Assembly: GCF_947502065.1 (NCBI RefSeq)
Contig: NZ_CANMYE010000003.1
Coordinates: 372,001-436,000 of the forward strand
Direction of reading: 5' to 3'
Length of the DNA stretch: 64,000 bases
Source: an uncultured Pseudoteredinibacter sp.
GTDB taxonomy: Bacteria > Pseudomonadota > Gammaproteobacteria > Pseudomonadales > Cellvibrionaceae
The translations under genes and the position numbers were made by a program. Shown in pieces: positions 47,650-57,169 of the stretch (the first letter of the stretch is position 1; every line of letters starts with the position of its first letter). The notes below the pieces were generated by a model. That model searched no databases and was not told the DNA's origin. It was given only the letters and a program-made list of their open reading frames with translations.

Positions 47650-48236
47650 GGCGCTGTTATTTCCTAATCACTTCAATAGCAACGGATTCATTTTTTCAGG
47701 GCTTCAGTGCCCGCCTTCTTACGTACCCTCGTATTCCTTCTATCGGCAGAAAAAAAACTTCTTTATTTAAATTAGCAGAGTTTTTTTGATTATTTTTTAA
47801 GCGCACCAAAATAGTTCAAATTGACAATATAGAGGGAATTATTTTCCTTTAAAATCAACACCTTATATAACCACAGAAAAGCTAAGGCCGAGACAAGCAC
47901 TCATATGAATCATTTTTATATAAGGAATTACACGCCAAATTTGCACCCCAAGATATGCTTAAAAACCCTTATTAAAAATAAGCATTTTTGCCTAAATTGT
48001 TGATCGATCATCATTCGATCAATTAGTCAAAAAGTACTACTTAGTCTTTGGATGAATACGATGAGTTGGCAGCAGCGCGAAGGCTAATGAAATCACACGG
48101 CCACCTAAAAAATAGACAAGCTTGATAAGTGTGAGCGCAGGAAAGTGTTTAGTCCAATTGCCCTTAAGTAATTGGATATAGTTCGCTGAGGGTAAAAAGC
48201 GCTCGACCACGAGGGCCGAGCGATACAACAATTGCT
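47650..48236 (-). other. Intergenic region, AT-rich
   Basis: This 587-bp gap lies upstream of the chemoreceptor and downstream of the second receptor gene. It should hold the chemoreceptor promoter near 47700-47850. One clear feature is an inverted repeat, TTGATCGA-N7-TCGATCAA, at 48000-48022. A 64-codon frame with a TTG start (48037-48231) has no supporting evidence and is not called. Confidence 0.45.
48000..48022. repeat. Inverted repeat TTGATCGA-N7-TCGATCAA
   Basis: Perfect 8-bp arms with a 7-nt spacer, about 350 bp upstream of the chemoreceptor start. It could be an operator or a weak hairpin; the spacing excludes an Fnr/Anr site. Confidence 0.5.
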
Positions 48237-50477
48237 CTAGAACCTGGACAGGAACTGCAAAGCAAGAGATCGAAGCGGTAGAGTGTTCTTAATATGAGTG
48301 CCGCCTTCCAATAAAGGAATATCAACGCCATTATTAGCGGTGTACTCATTACTCAAGTTTTTACCCAGCAGCGACAACTCCCAATCGCTTGCGGTATTTC
48401 GCAATACAATTCGCGCATTAAACTTAGTGAAAGCTTCTTGGCTATCTTCTGGATCTAAATCGGTTTGTAAGAGGAAGTCATCACTGTAATTGGCGTCGGC
48501 TGCCAGCTCCAATGAATAGTCTTCATTAAGATCAAACTCATAGCTGATATTAAGATTGGCTGTGCTTTCAGGCGCATAGTGCAGAGTTTGTCCGCTCAAA
48601 TCTTGTTCACACACGCCTTGGCTTTGAGTTTTTTGTACAAAGGTACAAGGTGCATTGGCATAACTTCCGTAGCTAGAATCCAAATAGGCATAACTTCCGC
48701 CAATGGTCAGGTTTTCATTAATTCGCCACATCCCATCCATCTCAATACCTTGAGAGGTAGCCTCGGCGGCATTACCCACAATAAATGCTAGGCCGTCATA
48801 ACCTGACACTTGCAAGTCTTCAAACTCGGTTCTAAAGATAGCAAGGTTGAATTGCGCAGCGCCATCTAGCAACGTGCTTTTTAAACCAAACTCCACGGCC
48901 TTAGACTTCTCATTGTCAAACTCCAATGGCGAGGTCGCAGGGTTCAGCACCTCCGTATTAAAACCACCGCTTTTAAAACCTGTAGAAGCGGTACCATAAA
49001 ACATCACATCATCAGTCAGAAAATATGAGAATTTAATCAAGGGGGTAATATTTGATTCACGTCGCTTAGCGTCTTGCTGGTGAGCAAAATACCCAAATGC
49101 CTGCATTAAACCCGCTGTCGCTGGCGACGCTGCCTGGCCATTAAATTCTATTATACTCAGTTCAGAGTCGGCTTCTTTGGTTTCACTTGCGTATCGCAAG
49201 CCCGCTGTCACAGAGAATGCCTCACTGACATTCCAGGTGGCCTCAGAGAATACCGCAAAGCTTTCACTGTCTTGATCAAAGGTCTTTATGCTGCCCGCCC
49301 GAGCTGGCACCGCAATAGGCTGCAAATTGTAGCGTCCAAGATCGCGATATTTCAGATTGCTATTTTGGTAGTAAAAACCAATGATGTAGTCCAATAACTC
49401 ACCGCCTTCTGAGGCCAAGCGAATTTCCTGACTGAATTGACTAAAGTCTTGACTGGTCTCATTAAACAACAAAGGTACGGGTGAGAAGTCGGTATCTAAA
49501 CCATCCTGGCTTTCAAAGCCAATATAAGCGGTAGTCGATGTTAAGCTGTGGTTACCAAGACTATATACCGCACTTAAGGTTAGATTATCACTCTCTGTGT
49601 TTTCGCTTTGCTCACCTAGAGTATTATCGATATGAGTTAGCTCATCAAAATTGCTTTCAAATGATGGAGCGAACTGTGCGAAGTAGGCGTCGGTATAAAC
49701 ACCGCTGTCGGTAACCTGATAGGTAGTGCCTGCACGTTCAAAACGTCCTTGCTCTAACTTTAAACTAACCTCTAGATCTTCATTCGCGTCCCATAATAGT
49801 GATGCACGAATCATGCGATCATCAGTCTCGACACCACCTGGCGCCGCTAGGCTATTATCAATTTGAGCATCTTGGCTACTACCCATAAGCGCAACACGGC
49901 CGTAAACAGTATCACTTAGTGAACCGTTAATAACAGCATGGGCCTTACGCAGCTCATCCGAACCAAGCGAAAATCCAAGCTCGCCAGAAAAATCACTGCT
50001 CGGTTTAGCTGTAGCGATGTTGATCGCGCCTGCAATTGTATTCTTGCCAAATAAGATACCTTGAGGGCCACGTAAGACTTCTACCCGCTCTAAATCTAAT
50101 AAACTGCCACGATAAGAGCGATCCCTACCATGATATACGCCATCGATGTACATACCGACAGATTGTTCGAAGCCTTTGTTCAAACCCGATCCTAAACCAC
50201 GCATCCTAATCTGGGTATTGTTCCCCGTACTGATATCAAGGTTTGGCACATAGGCTGCCAAATCATCCATATCTTTAATGCCGGCCTCTGCAATCTTAGC
50301 GCCACTAACCGCCGAAATAGAAATGGGTACATCTTGAATATTTTCGCTGCGCTTCTGGGCGGTTACAACCACCTCCTCTAAGGCAAAACTACTCTCTTGT
50401 GCGATGGCTATACCGCTTGATAAAGCAGTCAACGCAATGGCTTGAGCCAATTGCTTGGGTAAAAATTCACTTCGCAT
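48237..50477 (-). CDS. TonB-dependent receptor, second of the pair
   Basis: The product is 746 residues with a signal peptide at about 1-26, TonB-box region ALEEVVVTAQKRSENIQDVP, plug motifs IRMRGLGSGLNKGFEQSVG and EVLRGPQGILFGKNTIAGAI, and a barrel ending LALQFLSRF. Plug and barrel segments are strongly similar to the 43345-45792 receptor (for example SVGMYIDGVYHGR against SVGMYIDSVYMGR), so the two are paralogues. Directly upstream on the same strand is an exported amidohydrolase, suggesting uptake of an amide- or ester-containing organic compound. The substrate is not predictable. Confidence 0.92.
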   Translation of the reverse strand: MRSEFLPKQLAQAIALTALSSGIAIAQESSFALEEVVVTAQKRSENIQDVPISISAVSGAKIAEAGIKDMDDLAAYVPNLDISTGNNTQIRMRGLGSGLNKGFEQSVGMYIDGVYHGRDRSYRGSLLDLERVEVLRGPQGILFGKNTIAGAINIATAKPSSDFSGELGFSLGSDELRKAHAVINGSLSDTVYGRVALMGSSQDAQIDNSLAAPGGVETDDRMIRASLLWDANEDLEVSLKLEQGRFERAGTTYQVTDSGVYTDAYFAQFAPSFESNFDELTHIDNTLGEQSENTESDNLTLSAVYSLGNHSLTSTTAYIGFESQDGLDTDFSPVPLLFNETSQDFSQFSQEIRLASEGGELLDYIIGFYYQNSNLKYRDLGRYNLQPIAVPARAGSIKTFDQDSESFAVFSEATWNVSEAFSVTAGLRYASETKEADSELSIIEFNGQAASPATAGLMQAFGYFAHQQDAKRRESNITPLIKFSYFLTDDVMFYGTASTGFKSGGFNTEVLNPATSPLEFDNEKSKAVEFGLKSTLLDGAAQFNLAIFRTEFEDLQVSGYDGLAFIVGNAAEATSQGIEMDGMWRINENLTIGGSYAYLDSSYGSYANAPCTFVQKTQSQGVCEQDLSGQTLHYAPESTANLNISYEFDLNEDYSLELAADANYSDDFLLQTDLDPEDSQEAFTKFNARIVLRNTASDWELSLLGKNLSNEYTANNGVDIPLLEGGTHIKNTLPLRSLALQFLSRF

Positions 50478-50629
50478 GTTTGTCGCTCTCTAGTTCAAAT
50501 TGCTATTGTTGTTATCTAAGGCCGAATTCCGGCGCGCAATAATAGTTCAAGCTAGATAAGCTTCATTGTTCTTCGGTGACAGCATATTTGCGAATTAGTG
50601 ACGTCTTTTCAAAACAGCTTAATTATCAA

Positions 50630-52423
50630 TCAAAGTGATGAACCAGAAACCTGCTCACCCTCCAGCCAAGTCCCTAGAACTTTAATTTTATGCCAATTTT
50701 CTGGCGCTGTTGTTTTAGGATTAGCGGATAACAATGTAAAGTCCGCTCGTTTAGAAACCTCAATACTTCCAATGTCTTTTTCGGCATGCATTTGCCAGGC
50801 TGCATCGATAGTTATCGCCTCTAAAGCATCTTCGATAGACATTTTTTGAGAAGCGCTCATACTTTCATTAGAAAATCTGGGTACACGCCTAACCGATGTT
50901 TTTAGCGCTCTCATAGGATCTATAGGGGTTGCGGGATTATCGGTATGAATACTCACCCGATCATGCAACTCTGTTGCCCAACGAAGTGGCATAAAGCGCT
51001 CTGCCCTTTCGGGGCCTAGCAATAAATTTTTTACAGCCTCGCCAAAGTAATAGACATGATCGATGAAAAAGCTTGGAGTAGCGCCTAATTCCGCAGCCCG
51101 CTTTAAGTCCTCGTAACGAATCAAACCCAGGTGCTCTAGGCGATGTCGCAGTGCTTTCTTGCCGAATTGTTTTTGCGCATTTTCTAGCGCATCTAAAGCC
51201 TCAGCGTGAGCTCTTTCTCCATGACTGTGAATGGCAATCTGCCAACCAGCTTCGTGAGCATCCCTTACCTTCTGCTGCAAAGAGCGACGAGTTTCCTTTA
51301 ACAGCCCACGATTTCCCTTTTTCATTTTAATAATGTCTTGGGTAAAACTGTTTTCCAAATAAGGTTCTGCTGTCGCCATTGCTCCCGTCCAAGGTGAGCC
51401 ATCAAGATAAATTTTAACCCCCAAAACGTGAAAGCGCCCGTTCTGGTATCCTGGCGTATAGTCAGTCTTGGGCATTTCATCTACCATCGGATAAACATAG
51501 CTGCGCAGCGGGCTGCTCTCTCGGCTCGCAACGTGCTCCAATAGATCTAGATAGCCTTCAAACATGGCAACCGGACCCGGAACGCCTATGGTGGTGTATC
51601 CGGCATCTGCAAACGTTTGATATTGATCAATTAAAGCTGTGCGAGCGGCCCAAGCCTGTGAAAGCTTGTCTATCAGGCCAGCCTCATCTTGATACTTAAT
51701 AGTGGCGATCGCTGACTCGTGAAGAATTCCGGAAAGATTACCATCGACCTCACGTTCGAAGTGCCCGCCACTTGGGTCGACAGTGCTTTTAGTCAAGCCT
51801 GACTTTTCCAAGGCCAAGCTATTAACATAAGCTGTATGCATAACCTGAGATAGAATAAAAACAGGGTTATTGGGCGCTATTTCATCTAATTTGTGGCGAT
51901 CAGGTGGAATTAAGTCTTTGGTCAATAATGGATCAAGACCAAAGGCCAGCACCCACTCTCCAGGCTCGGCCGCTTCAACGGCTAGTTTTAAACGCCGAAA
52001 CAAGCTTTCTGGGTTTGGATGACTGAACCCACTCAAGTCAATCAAAGGCGTTAAAAATCGCCGACTGAAGCGTTCGTATTTTGGCTCAGTCAATATAGCC
52101 GACGCTATTGGGTGGGTGTGAGGCTCAATAAAGCCTGGCATTAAAGTATAACCCGATAAATCGTACTGCTCAGTCGAAGCCCCTTTAAATCGAGCAATCT
52201 CTTTATTACTGCCAACGGCTATGATTCTTCCGTTCTTTACCGCCACGGCTTGGGCTTCAGCTTGCGATGGATTGATGGTTACTACTTCTGCATTAGTATA
52301 AATCTGGTCCGCAAGATCCTTTGCCGCTTCATCTTGCCAATCTTGAGACAACAGTATGCTAACTGCTATGATGCCAAGCGCCGTTAAGGTAGCTGTTACT
52401 TTATTAGAATTTAGTATTTGCAT
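50630..52423 (-). CDS. Exported or membrane-anchored amidohydrolase (YtcJ-like)
   Basis: The product is 597 residues from the ATG ending at 52423; an in-frame ATG at 52495 would add 24 residues before the hydrophobic N-terminus. A signal/anchor helix (VTATLTALGIIAVSILL) is followed by an amidohydrolase-3 type fold: IYTNAEVVTINPSQAEAQAV, the metal motif GFIEPHTHP, later LAIHSHGERAHAEALDALE-like (here WQIAIHSHGER), and SIHTDNPATPIDPM. Such enzymes hydrolyse amide or related bonds. It lies 150 nt upstream of a receptor gene on the same strand and is divergent from an AraC-family gene. Confidence 0.88.
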   Translation of the reverse strand: MQILNSNKVTATLTALGIIAVSILLSQDWQDEAAKDLADQIYTNAEVVTINPSQAEAQAVAVKNGRIIAVGSNKEIARFKGASTEQYDLSGYTLMPGFIEPHTHPIASAILTEPKYERFSRRFLTPLIDLSGFSHPNPESLFRRLKLAVEAAEPGEWVLAFGLDPLLTKDLIPPDRHKLDEIAPNNPVFILSQVMHTAYVNSLALEKSGLTKSTVDPSGGHFEREVDGNLSGILHESAIATIKYQDEAGLIDKLSQAWAARTALIDQYQTFADAGYTTIGVPGPVAMFEGYLDLLEHVASRESSPLRSYVYPMVDEMPKTDYTPGYQNGRFHVLGVKIYLDGSPWTGAMATAEPYLENSFTQDIIKMKKGNRGLLKETRRSLQQKVRDAHEAGWQIAIHSHGERAHAEALDALENAQKQFGKKALRHRLEHLGLIRYEDLKRAAELGATPSFFIDHVYYFGEAVKNLLLGPERAERFMPLRWATELHDRVSIHTDNPATPIDPMRALKTSVRRVPRFSNESMSASQKMSIEDALEAITIDAAWQMHAEKDIGSIEVSKRADFTLLSANPKTTAPENWHKIKVLGTWLEGEQVSGSSL

Positions 52424-52593
52424 TATAAATATCACTAAATAAGTCCCACTAATATTTTGATGTCTTTTTGCCCTTAATTTAGGCAGTAGAGGCATAGTGA
52501 AAAGCTTGCGTGTTTACCGCTACTATGACTTTCGAATTCTATAGATTTTTTGCTTTAGCTCTTTATCAAACATGACACAACAATTGGTGGGCA

Positions 52594-53655
52594 ATGACAT
52601 TTAATAAGCCAGTGCCCCAGCACAATTACAGTTGCTCCAACGCCTATTTCAGAGCCGTCTTAGATACTGCGGTTTCATTAGGCCTTGAAAGAGCCTCCCT
52701 GCTTGAAACCTTAGATATCTCAACAGATTTAATTGCCGAGCCGAATGGCCGCATTCCAATGGACAAAGCTGTGCAACTATTAGAGCTGGGTGCAAAATTA
52801 TCTGGAAATCCAGATATAGGCCTCTATGTTGGACAGCATATTAAAGCTGGCTCCTTTGGCCTTTTGGGGTACTTGAGCCAATGCAGTGCGAGCGTTTTAG
52901 AAGCCAGTCAGTTAATGATCAAATTCAAGAGAATCGTTTTCGATGCGGGTGACACCGATATGCACGAAGAAGGCGATATGACGGTCTATACTTGGAGTGC
53001 AATCAAGAAAGAATATTCCGAGCAGCGTTATTTAGTAGACGCTATCTTTTCTGGCTGGGTCCATTTTACCGCCTTGAGCACTTCCATGCAGGGCCTTGTC
53101 AAAAAAGTAGAACTCAGCTACGAAGCACCAGCTAGTAGCAAAGAGCATCATCAGCTTTTTGATTGCGAAGTCGAGTTTTCTTGCCCGCACAATCGCATCT
53201 ATGTGCGCAGCGAAGATGTAAAGCGTCCATCACCACAAGCCAACATCGAAATTTTTGAAGCGCTTAATCAACAAGCCTGCAACTTTTTAGATAAACTTAA
53301 TTCTCAAAGCTCCACAACAGCCACTATTCGCCACCACCTCTACCGACTACTCCCCAAAGGAGAAGCGAATATTGAAAGTGTCGCTCTTGCACTGACAGTT
53401 AATCGCAGAACATTGCAGCGCAAACTTGAGCAGGAACAAACAAACTTTAGAGCGGTTCTAAACACTTTAAGAAAGGAGCTTTGTGAGCAATACTTAAAAG
53501 ATAGTAGCCTGTCTATATTAGACGTGGCACTACTTTTAGGGTTTTCAGACAATAGCGCCTTCACGTCTTGGCACCGAAGCTGGTGGGATGGACAATCCCC
53601 AACTAAACATAGAGAAGAGTTACTCAGTAACGGTAGAGGTTCGCCGGCCTTTTAA
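52594..53655 (+). CDS. AraC-family regulator, OruR/ArgR-like N-terminal domain
   Basis: The product is 353 residues. The N-terminal arabinose-binding-like domain (about 20-205; LGLERASLLETLDIS, GRIPMDKAVQLLEL, GSFGLLGYLSQCSASVLEA) and the C-terminal HTH (SVALALTVNRRTLQRKLEQE, ILDVALLLGFSDNSAFTSWH) define the type. It is divergent from the amidohydrolase gene with about 170 bp between the chosen starts, so it is the likely regulator of the amidohydrolase and receptor genes. Confidence 0.9.
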   Translation: MTFNKPVPQHNYSCSNAYFRAVLDTAVSLGLERASLLETLDISTDLIAEPNGRIPMDKAVQLLELGAKLSGNPDIGLYVGQHIKAGSFGLLGYLSQCSASVLEASQLMIKFKRIVFDAGDTDMHEEGDMTVYTWSAIKKEYSEQRYLVDAIFSGWVHFTALSTSMQGLVKKVELSYEAPASSKEHHQLFDCEVEFSCPHNRIYVRSEDVKRPSPQANIEIFEALNQQACNFLDKLNSQSSTTATIRHHLYRLLPKGEANIESVALALTVNRRTLQRKLEQEQTNFRAVLNTLRKELCEQYLKDSSLSILDVALLLGFSDNSAFTSWHRSWWDGQSPTKHREELLSNGRGSPAF

Positions 53656-53694
53656 TCTATCAAACCCTGCAGCGACGAAATCTAAGCAAAGCAA

Positions 53695-54540
53695 TTACTG
53701 TTTTTCCCCTGAGTCATCAGTTGAGGCTTTGTTATTCAGGCCTTCGTGGTTCATACCTTCGTGGTTCATGCCTTCGTGGTTCATGCCTTCGTGGTTCATG
53801 CCTTCGTGGTTCATGCCTTCATGCTTCATACCTTGATGACTTGAACCATGTCCTGCATGTGCACCATGCCCAGAATGAGATAGGGGCATCCAAAGCGTCC
53901 AAACACCAAAAGCAATAATACTCAGCGCGAAGAAACGCCGAACGGCAATATTTTGAAACAAAGACTTAAAGCTTTCTGCGGCCCATCCACTTGCTAACAC
54001 CGCCGGAAGTGTTCCTAGGCCAAAACCCAACATCGCAATAGCACCACCATAGGAACTACCTTGCGCAACAGAATAAGCCAGAGCACTGTAAACCATGCCA
54101 CAGGGGAGAAAGCCCCAAGCCAGACCAAGCAATACTGCTTGGCCAGAATTATTGACGGGCAACAGGGGCTTCGTTAAAGGTTGAATATATCGCCATAGAT
54201 AAGACCCAACTCGCTCGAGATAACTCAAACCGCGCCACCAATTAGCGAGGTAGAGCCCCATAGCAATCAATAAAAGCCCTGCAATAATGCGCAGTACAGA
54301 GTTCGCCCCTATTTGGTTGCCGATGGTACCAGCAAGTAGCCCCAACAAGGCGTAACTACTTATGCGTCCAAGGTTATAACTCAGCAGAATGCCGTAACGC
54401 TTGACTCGCTTCTCAGGGCCTATAGCAAAGCCCAAAGCCGAGGCGATTCCGCCACACATTCCTAAACAGTGGCCGCTACCTAATAGGCCTACACTAAACG
54501 TGGTTAGAAAAACCGGCCAAAGAGAAACAATATCCGCCAT
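53695..54540 (-). CDS. TauE/SafE-like membrane protein of the cbb3 cluster with His/Met-rich tail
   Basis: This 281-residue protein has six or more membrane helices in residues 1-225, with LLGSGHCLGMCGGIASALG near the start and GLAWGFLPCGMVYSALAY in the middle. These cysteine/histidine motifs are typical of the protein encoded after ccoS in many gammaproteobacteria and probably help copper handling for oxidase assembly. The tail from about 228 is metal-binding in character: HSGHGAHAGHGSSHQG, then MKHEG, five exact MNHEG repeats and LNNK. The tail length is probably variable between strains because its DNA is a 15-bp tandem repeat. It starts 18 nt after ccoS. Confidence 0.88.
   Translation of the reverse strand: MADIVSLWPVFLTTFSVGLLGSGHCLGMCGGIASALGFAIGPEKRVKRYGILLSYNLGRISSYALLGLLAGTIGNQIGANSVLRIIAGLLLIAMGLYLANWWRGLSYLERVGSYLWRYIQPLTKPLLPVNNSGQAVLLGLAWGFLPCGMVYSALAYSVAQGSSYGGAIAMLGFGLGTLPAVLASGWAAESFKSLFQNIAVRRFFALSIIAFGVWTLWMPLSHSGHGAHAGHGSSHQGMKHEGMNHEGMNHEGMNHEGMNHEGMNHEGLNNKASTDDSGEKQ
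53740..53833 (-). repeat. 15-bp tandem repeat encoding MNHEG pentapeptides
   Basis: Five near-identical 15-bp units (plus-strand core CCTTCGTGGTTCATG) and one diverged unit lie inside the TauE/SafE-like gene. The unit is a multiple of three, so changes in copy number leave the frame intact and only alter the length of a His/Met-rich tail. Confidence 0.92.
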
Positions 54541-54558
54541 ACTTCAACTTTTCTGTCA

Positions 54559-54759
54559 TTAATCTGGGTTGCTGCTTTCGCTACTTTCAGCCTGGCGCTT
54601 CTCTTGTTTTGGGGCAGGCTGTTCTTCATCAAATAAAATGCGCTGCCCTTCGGTATCCAAGTCGTCAAACTGATGATTATCAACTGCCCAAAAAAATACC
54701 TTGGCAGCGACAATTACAAAGACGATGGCGATGGGGATTAAAATATATAAGCTGTCCAT
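54559..54759 (-). CDS. ccoS: CcoS, cbb3 oxidase maturation protein
   Basis: The product is 66 residues. A single N-terminal helix (YILIPIAIVFVIVAAKVFFW) is followed by DNHQFDDLDTEGQRILFDE, the CcoS hallmark. It is needed for cofactor insertion into CcoN in other bacteria. It lies 25 nt after ccoI. Confidence 0.95.
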   Translation of the reverse strand: MDSLYILIPIAIVFVIVAAKVFFWAVDNHQFDDLDTEGQRILFDEEQPAPKQEKRQAESSESSNPD

Positions 54760-54784
54760 TTTGCACCTCAGCGTTAAGGCTGAC

Positions 54785-57169
54785 TCATAGCTTGTTTAAA
54801 CGCAGTGCATTAAGCACCACAATTAACGAGCTGGCCGACATTCCAATAGCCGCCGCATATGGAGGCACCAAGCCCGCAGCTGCCAAAGGTAATGCACAGA
54901 CATTATAGCCAATTGCCCAAGCCATATTTTGGGAAATAATTTTTCGGGCAAAAAAGCTACTGTCTATCGCTTTTGGCAATGCTCGAAGATCACCACTTAA
55001 TAACAAGCTATCGGCATGGGTCTGTGCAATATCACTGGCGCCAGACATAGCGACAGAAACATCGGCACCTGAAAGTACCGGCACGTCGTTAATACCATCC
55101 CCAACCATCATTACCGTTTCGCCCTGCTCCTGATACGATCGAACCTTCGAAAGTTTCTGCTCAGGGGAAACCAAGGCGCTAGCTTCGCCGATATTTAATT
55201 GCTCGGCAATGTGACATACCGTCGCAGTGGCATCGCCAGATAAGAGTTCTATCTGTACTTGCTTGTCACGTAACTGCGAAATAGCAGGCTCTGCACTCTC
55301 ACGTAGTGGATCTTGTAAAAATATCTCCGCAGTAAGCTCACCATTGACAGCCAACACAATAGCTTGCGTATCAATAGGGTTGTCCGCCAACACAAATGCG
55401 GCGCGGCCCAGTCGAAGCTCTTTACCCTGCCACAAGCCACTTACACCCGCTCCGGTATGGGATTGAATATTCTCTATTTCCAGTTGCTGCTCAAAACCAC
55501 GAAACGCCTTGGCAATCGGATGGCTATTACCTCGTTCAAGTGCTGCCGCCAAGGAAAGAACCTTTTCTTCACTTAGGTCGTTTTGATGGCATATCACCTT
55601 GGCAACCGTTGGCTGTCCTTCGGTTAAGGTTCCGGTTTTATCAAAAACCACTCTGGAAAGCTTAGTCAGCGTTTCAATCACATGACCTTTTACAATCAAT
55701 AAGCCTTGTCGACGCAGGCGATTAGTCGCCGCCGTTAGCGCCACCGGTGTAGCCAATGACAATGCACAAGGACAGGTAACCACCAATACCGACAAGGTGA
55801 TCCAAAGCGCATCTTCTGGTTTATATTGCCACCAGAATAAAAACACAGCGGCCGCGATAATCAAAACTGCCGCAACAAAATAGGCTGCCACTCTATCGGC
55901 TATCGCCACCTGGGCGGGCTTTTCCTGCTCCGCTTGGGCCACTAAACGCGAAATAGAAGATAAGCGCGTGTTATTTCCGAGGGCTGTAACTTTAATCCAA
56001 AGCGGGCTTTCGCCATTGACTGTGCCTGCCGCAACATTTTGGCCAACAGTTTTCGCCACCGCCATTGATTCACCCGTTAACAAGGATTCATCAACTTGGC
56101 TACGCCCTTCCAATACATGACCATCACAGGGAATCGTTTCCCCCGACATCACCATTACAGTGTCGCCAGCATTGATTAATTTTAAGGGTACTGTCTCTAC
56201 ATTTTTATCGCTATCGCAGCGATGCGCGGTAGGTGGTAACAACTGCGCTAAATTACCCGCGGCAAAGCCGGCTCTATGCCTTGCCCGCATTTCTAGATAG
56301 CGGCCAATCAAGAGCAGGAAGGTAAACATCGAAACAGAATCGAAATAGACATCAGGGCCGCTGCTTATCGTGGCCCACACACTAGCTGAATACGCTAGGA
56401 TAATGGCAATGGAAACCGGCACATCCATAACCAGATGGCGAGTTTTAATAGCGCGCCATGCTGCTTGATAAAAAGGCACGGCACTGTAGAAGACTACCGG
56501 CGTTGCAAAAAGAAAGCTGATAAAACGTAAATAGCCCTGCCATTGATCACTTATGCCGAATAGCTCACCGCCATACAACGCAATTGCTACCATGCCGACC
56601 TGCATCATGCCTAGGCCGGCAATGCTTAAGCGACGTAAAGCCTTGCGGTTTTCATCATCGAGTAGGCGATTTTGGTTTTCATCAGTCGCCGGCTGTGGCC
56701 TAAAGCCAATATCGCTTAGGCTGGAAAAAATCTCACTAAGTGAGCCTTCAGACTCATCGTAACTTATCCAACAGCGATGGGTACTGGCATTAACCCGAAC
56801 CTTGCTCACTTGAGGCAAACGTTGAACATGCTGCTCGATTAACCAAACACAGGCCGCGCAAGTAATTCCACCTAGCAGTAATTGCGCCTGTCTTTCACTG
56901 CCGTCCAACTGTAATACGAAGTCCTGTTGGACTTCAGGCAGATCATAAACGGTCCAACTGTGTTGGGAGTCTTCGTCAGGACGATCAGCGCTTTCGCTGC
57001 GATACTGGTAAAACTGAGTTAGCCCGCCATTCACAATAGCACTGGCCACAGCCTGACAGCCCACGCAACACATGGGCTGAGAGACACCTTCAATTTCTAC
57101 TGGGAAATCAGCGCCGGCTGGGATTTCTAACTGACAGTGAAAACAGCGCTCTTCGGCTGCTTGACTCAC
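54785..57169 (-). CDS. ccoI: CcoI/FixI, copper-transporting P1B ATPase for cbb3 assembly
   Basis: The product is 794 residues. The N-terminal metal-binding region has CFHC (C9, C12) and MCCVGC (C34-C38), and the HMA domain has C104-A-A-C107 (GITCAACVWLI). It has eight helices, the ion-channel motif TCPCALSLATPVAL, the phosphorylation motif DKTGTLTEG, HPIA and GDGINDVPVL. This layout is the FixI/CopA2 type, which exports copper for the CuB site of cbb3. Its ATG overlaps the ccoH stop by 4 nt. Confidence 0.96.
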   Translation of the reverse strand: MSQAAEERCFHCQLEIPAGADFPVEIEGVSQPMCCVGCQAVASAIVNGGLTQFYQYRSESADRPDEDSQHSWTVYDLPEVQQDFVLQLDGSERQAQLLLGGITCAACVWLIEQHVQRLPQVSKVRVNASTHRCWISYDESEGSLSEIFSSLSDIGFRPQPATDENQNRLLDDENRKALRRLSIAGLGMMQVGMVAIALYGGELFGISDQWQGYLRFISFLFATPVVFYSAVPFYQAAWRAIKTRHLVMDVPVSIAIILAYSASVWATISSGPDVYFDSVSMFTFLLLIGRYLEMRARHRAGFAAGNLAQLLPPTAHRCDSDKNVETVPLKLINAGDTVMVMSGETIPCDGHVLEGRSQVDESLLTGESMAVAKTVGQNVAAGTVNGESPLWIKVTALGNNTRLSSISRLVAQAEQEKPAQVAIADRVAAYFVAAVLIIAAAVFLFWWQYKPEDALWITLSVLVVTCPCALSLATPVALTAATNRLRRQGLLIVKGHVIETLTKLSRVVFDKTGTLTEGQPTVAKVICHQNDLSEEKVLSLAAALERGNSHPIAKAFRGFEQQLEIENIQSHTGAGVSGLWQGKELRLGRAAFVLADNPIDTQAIVLAVNGELTAEIFLQDPLRESAEPAISQLRDKQVQIELLSGDATATVCHIAEQLNIGEASALVSPEQKLSKVRSYQEQGETVMMVGDGINDVPVLSGADVSVAMSGASDIAQTHADSLLLSGDLRALPKAIDSSFFARKIISQNMAWAIGYNVCALPLAAAGLVPPYAAAIGMSASSLIVVLNALRLNKL

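Noticed and set aside
48037..48231. 64-codon frame after the second TonB receptor
   Set aside because: It begins with TTG, lacks a ribosome-binding site, resembles nothing known and lies in AT-rich intergenic DNA.
53740..53833. Possible CRISPR-like array
   Set aside because: The 15-bp units abut with no spacers and encode an in-frame protein tail.
53588..53836. Plus-strand frame with SWFMP repeats
   Set aside because: It is the antisense reading of the MNHEG tandem repeat in the TauE/SafE-like gene.
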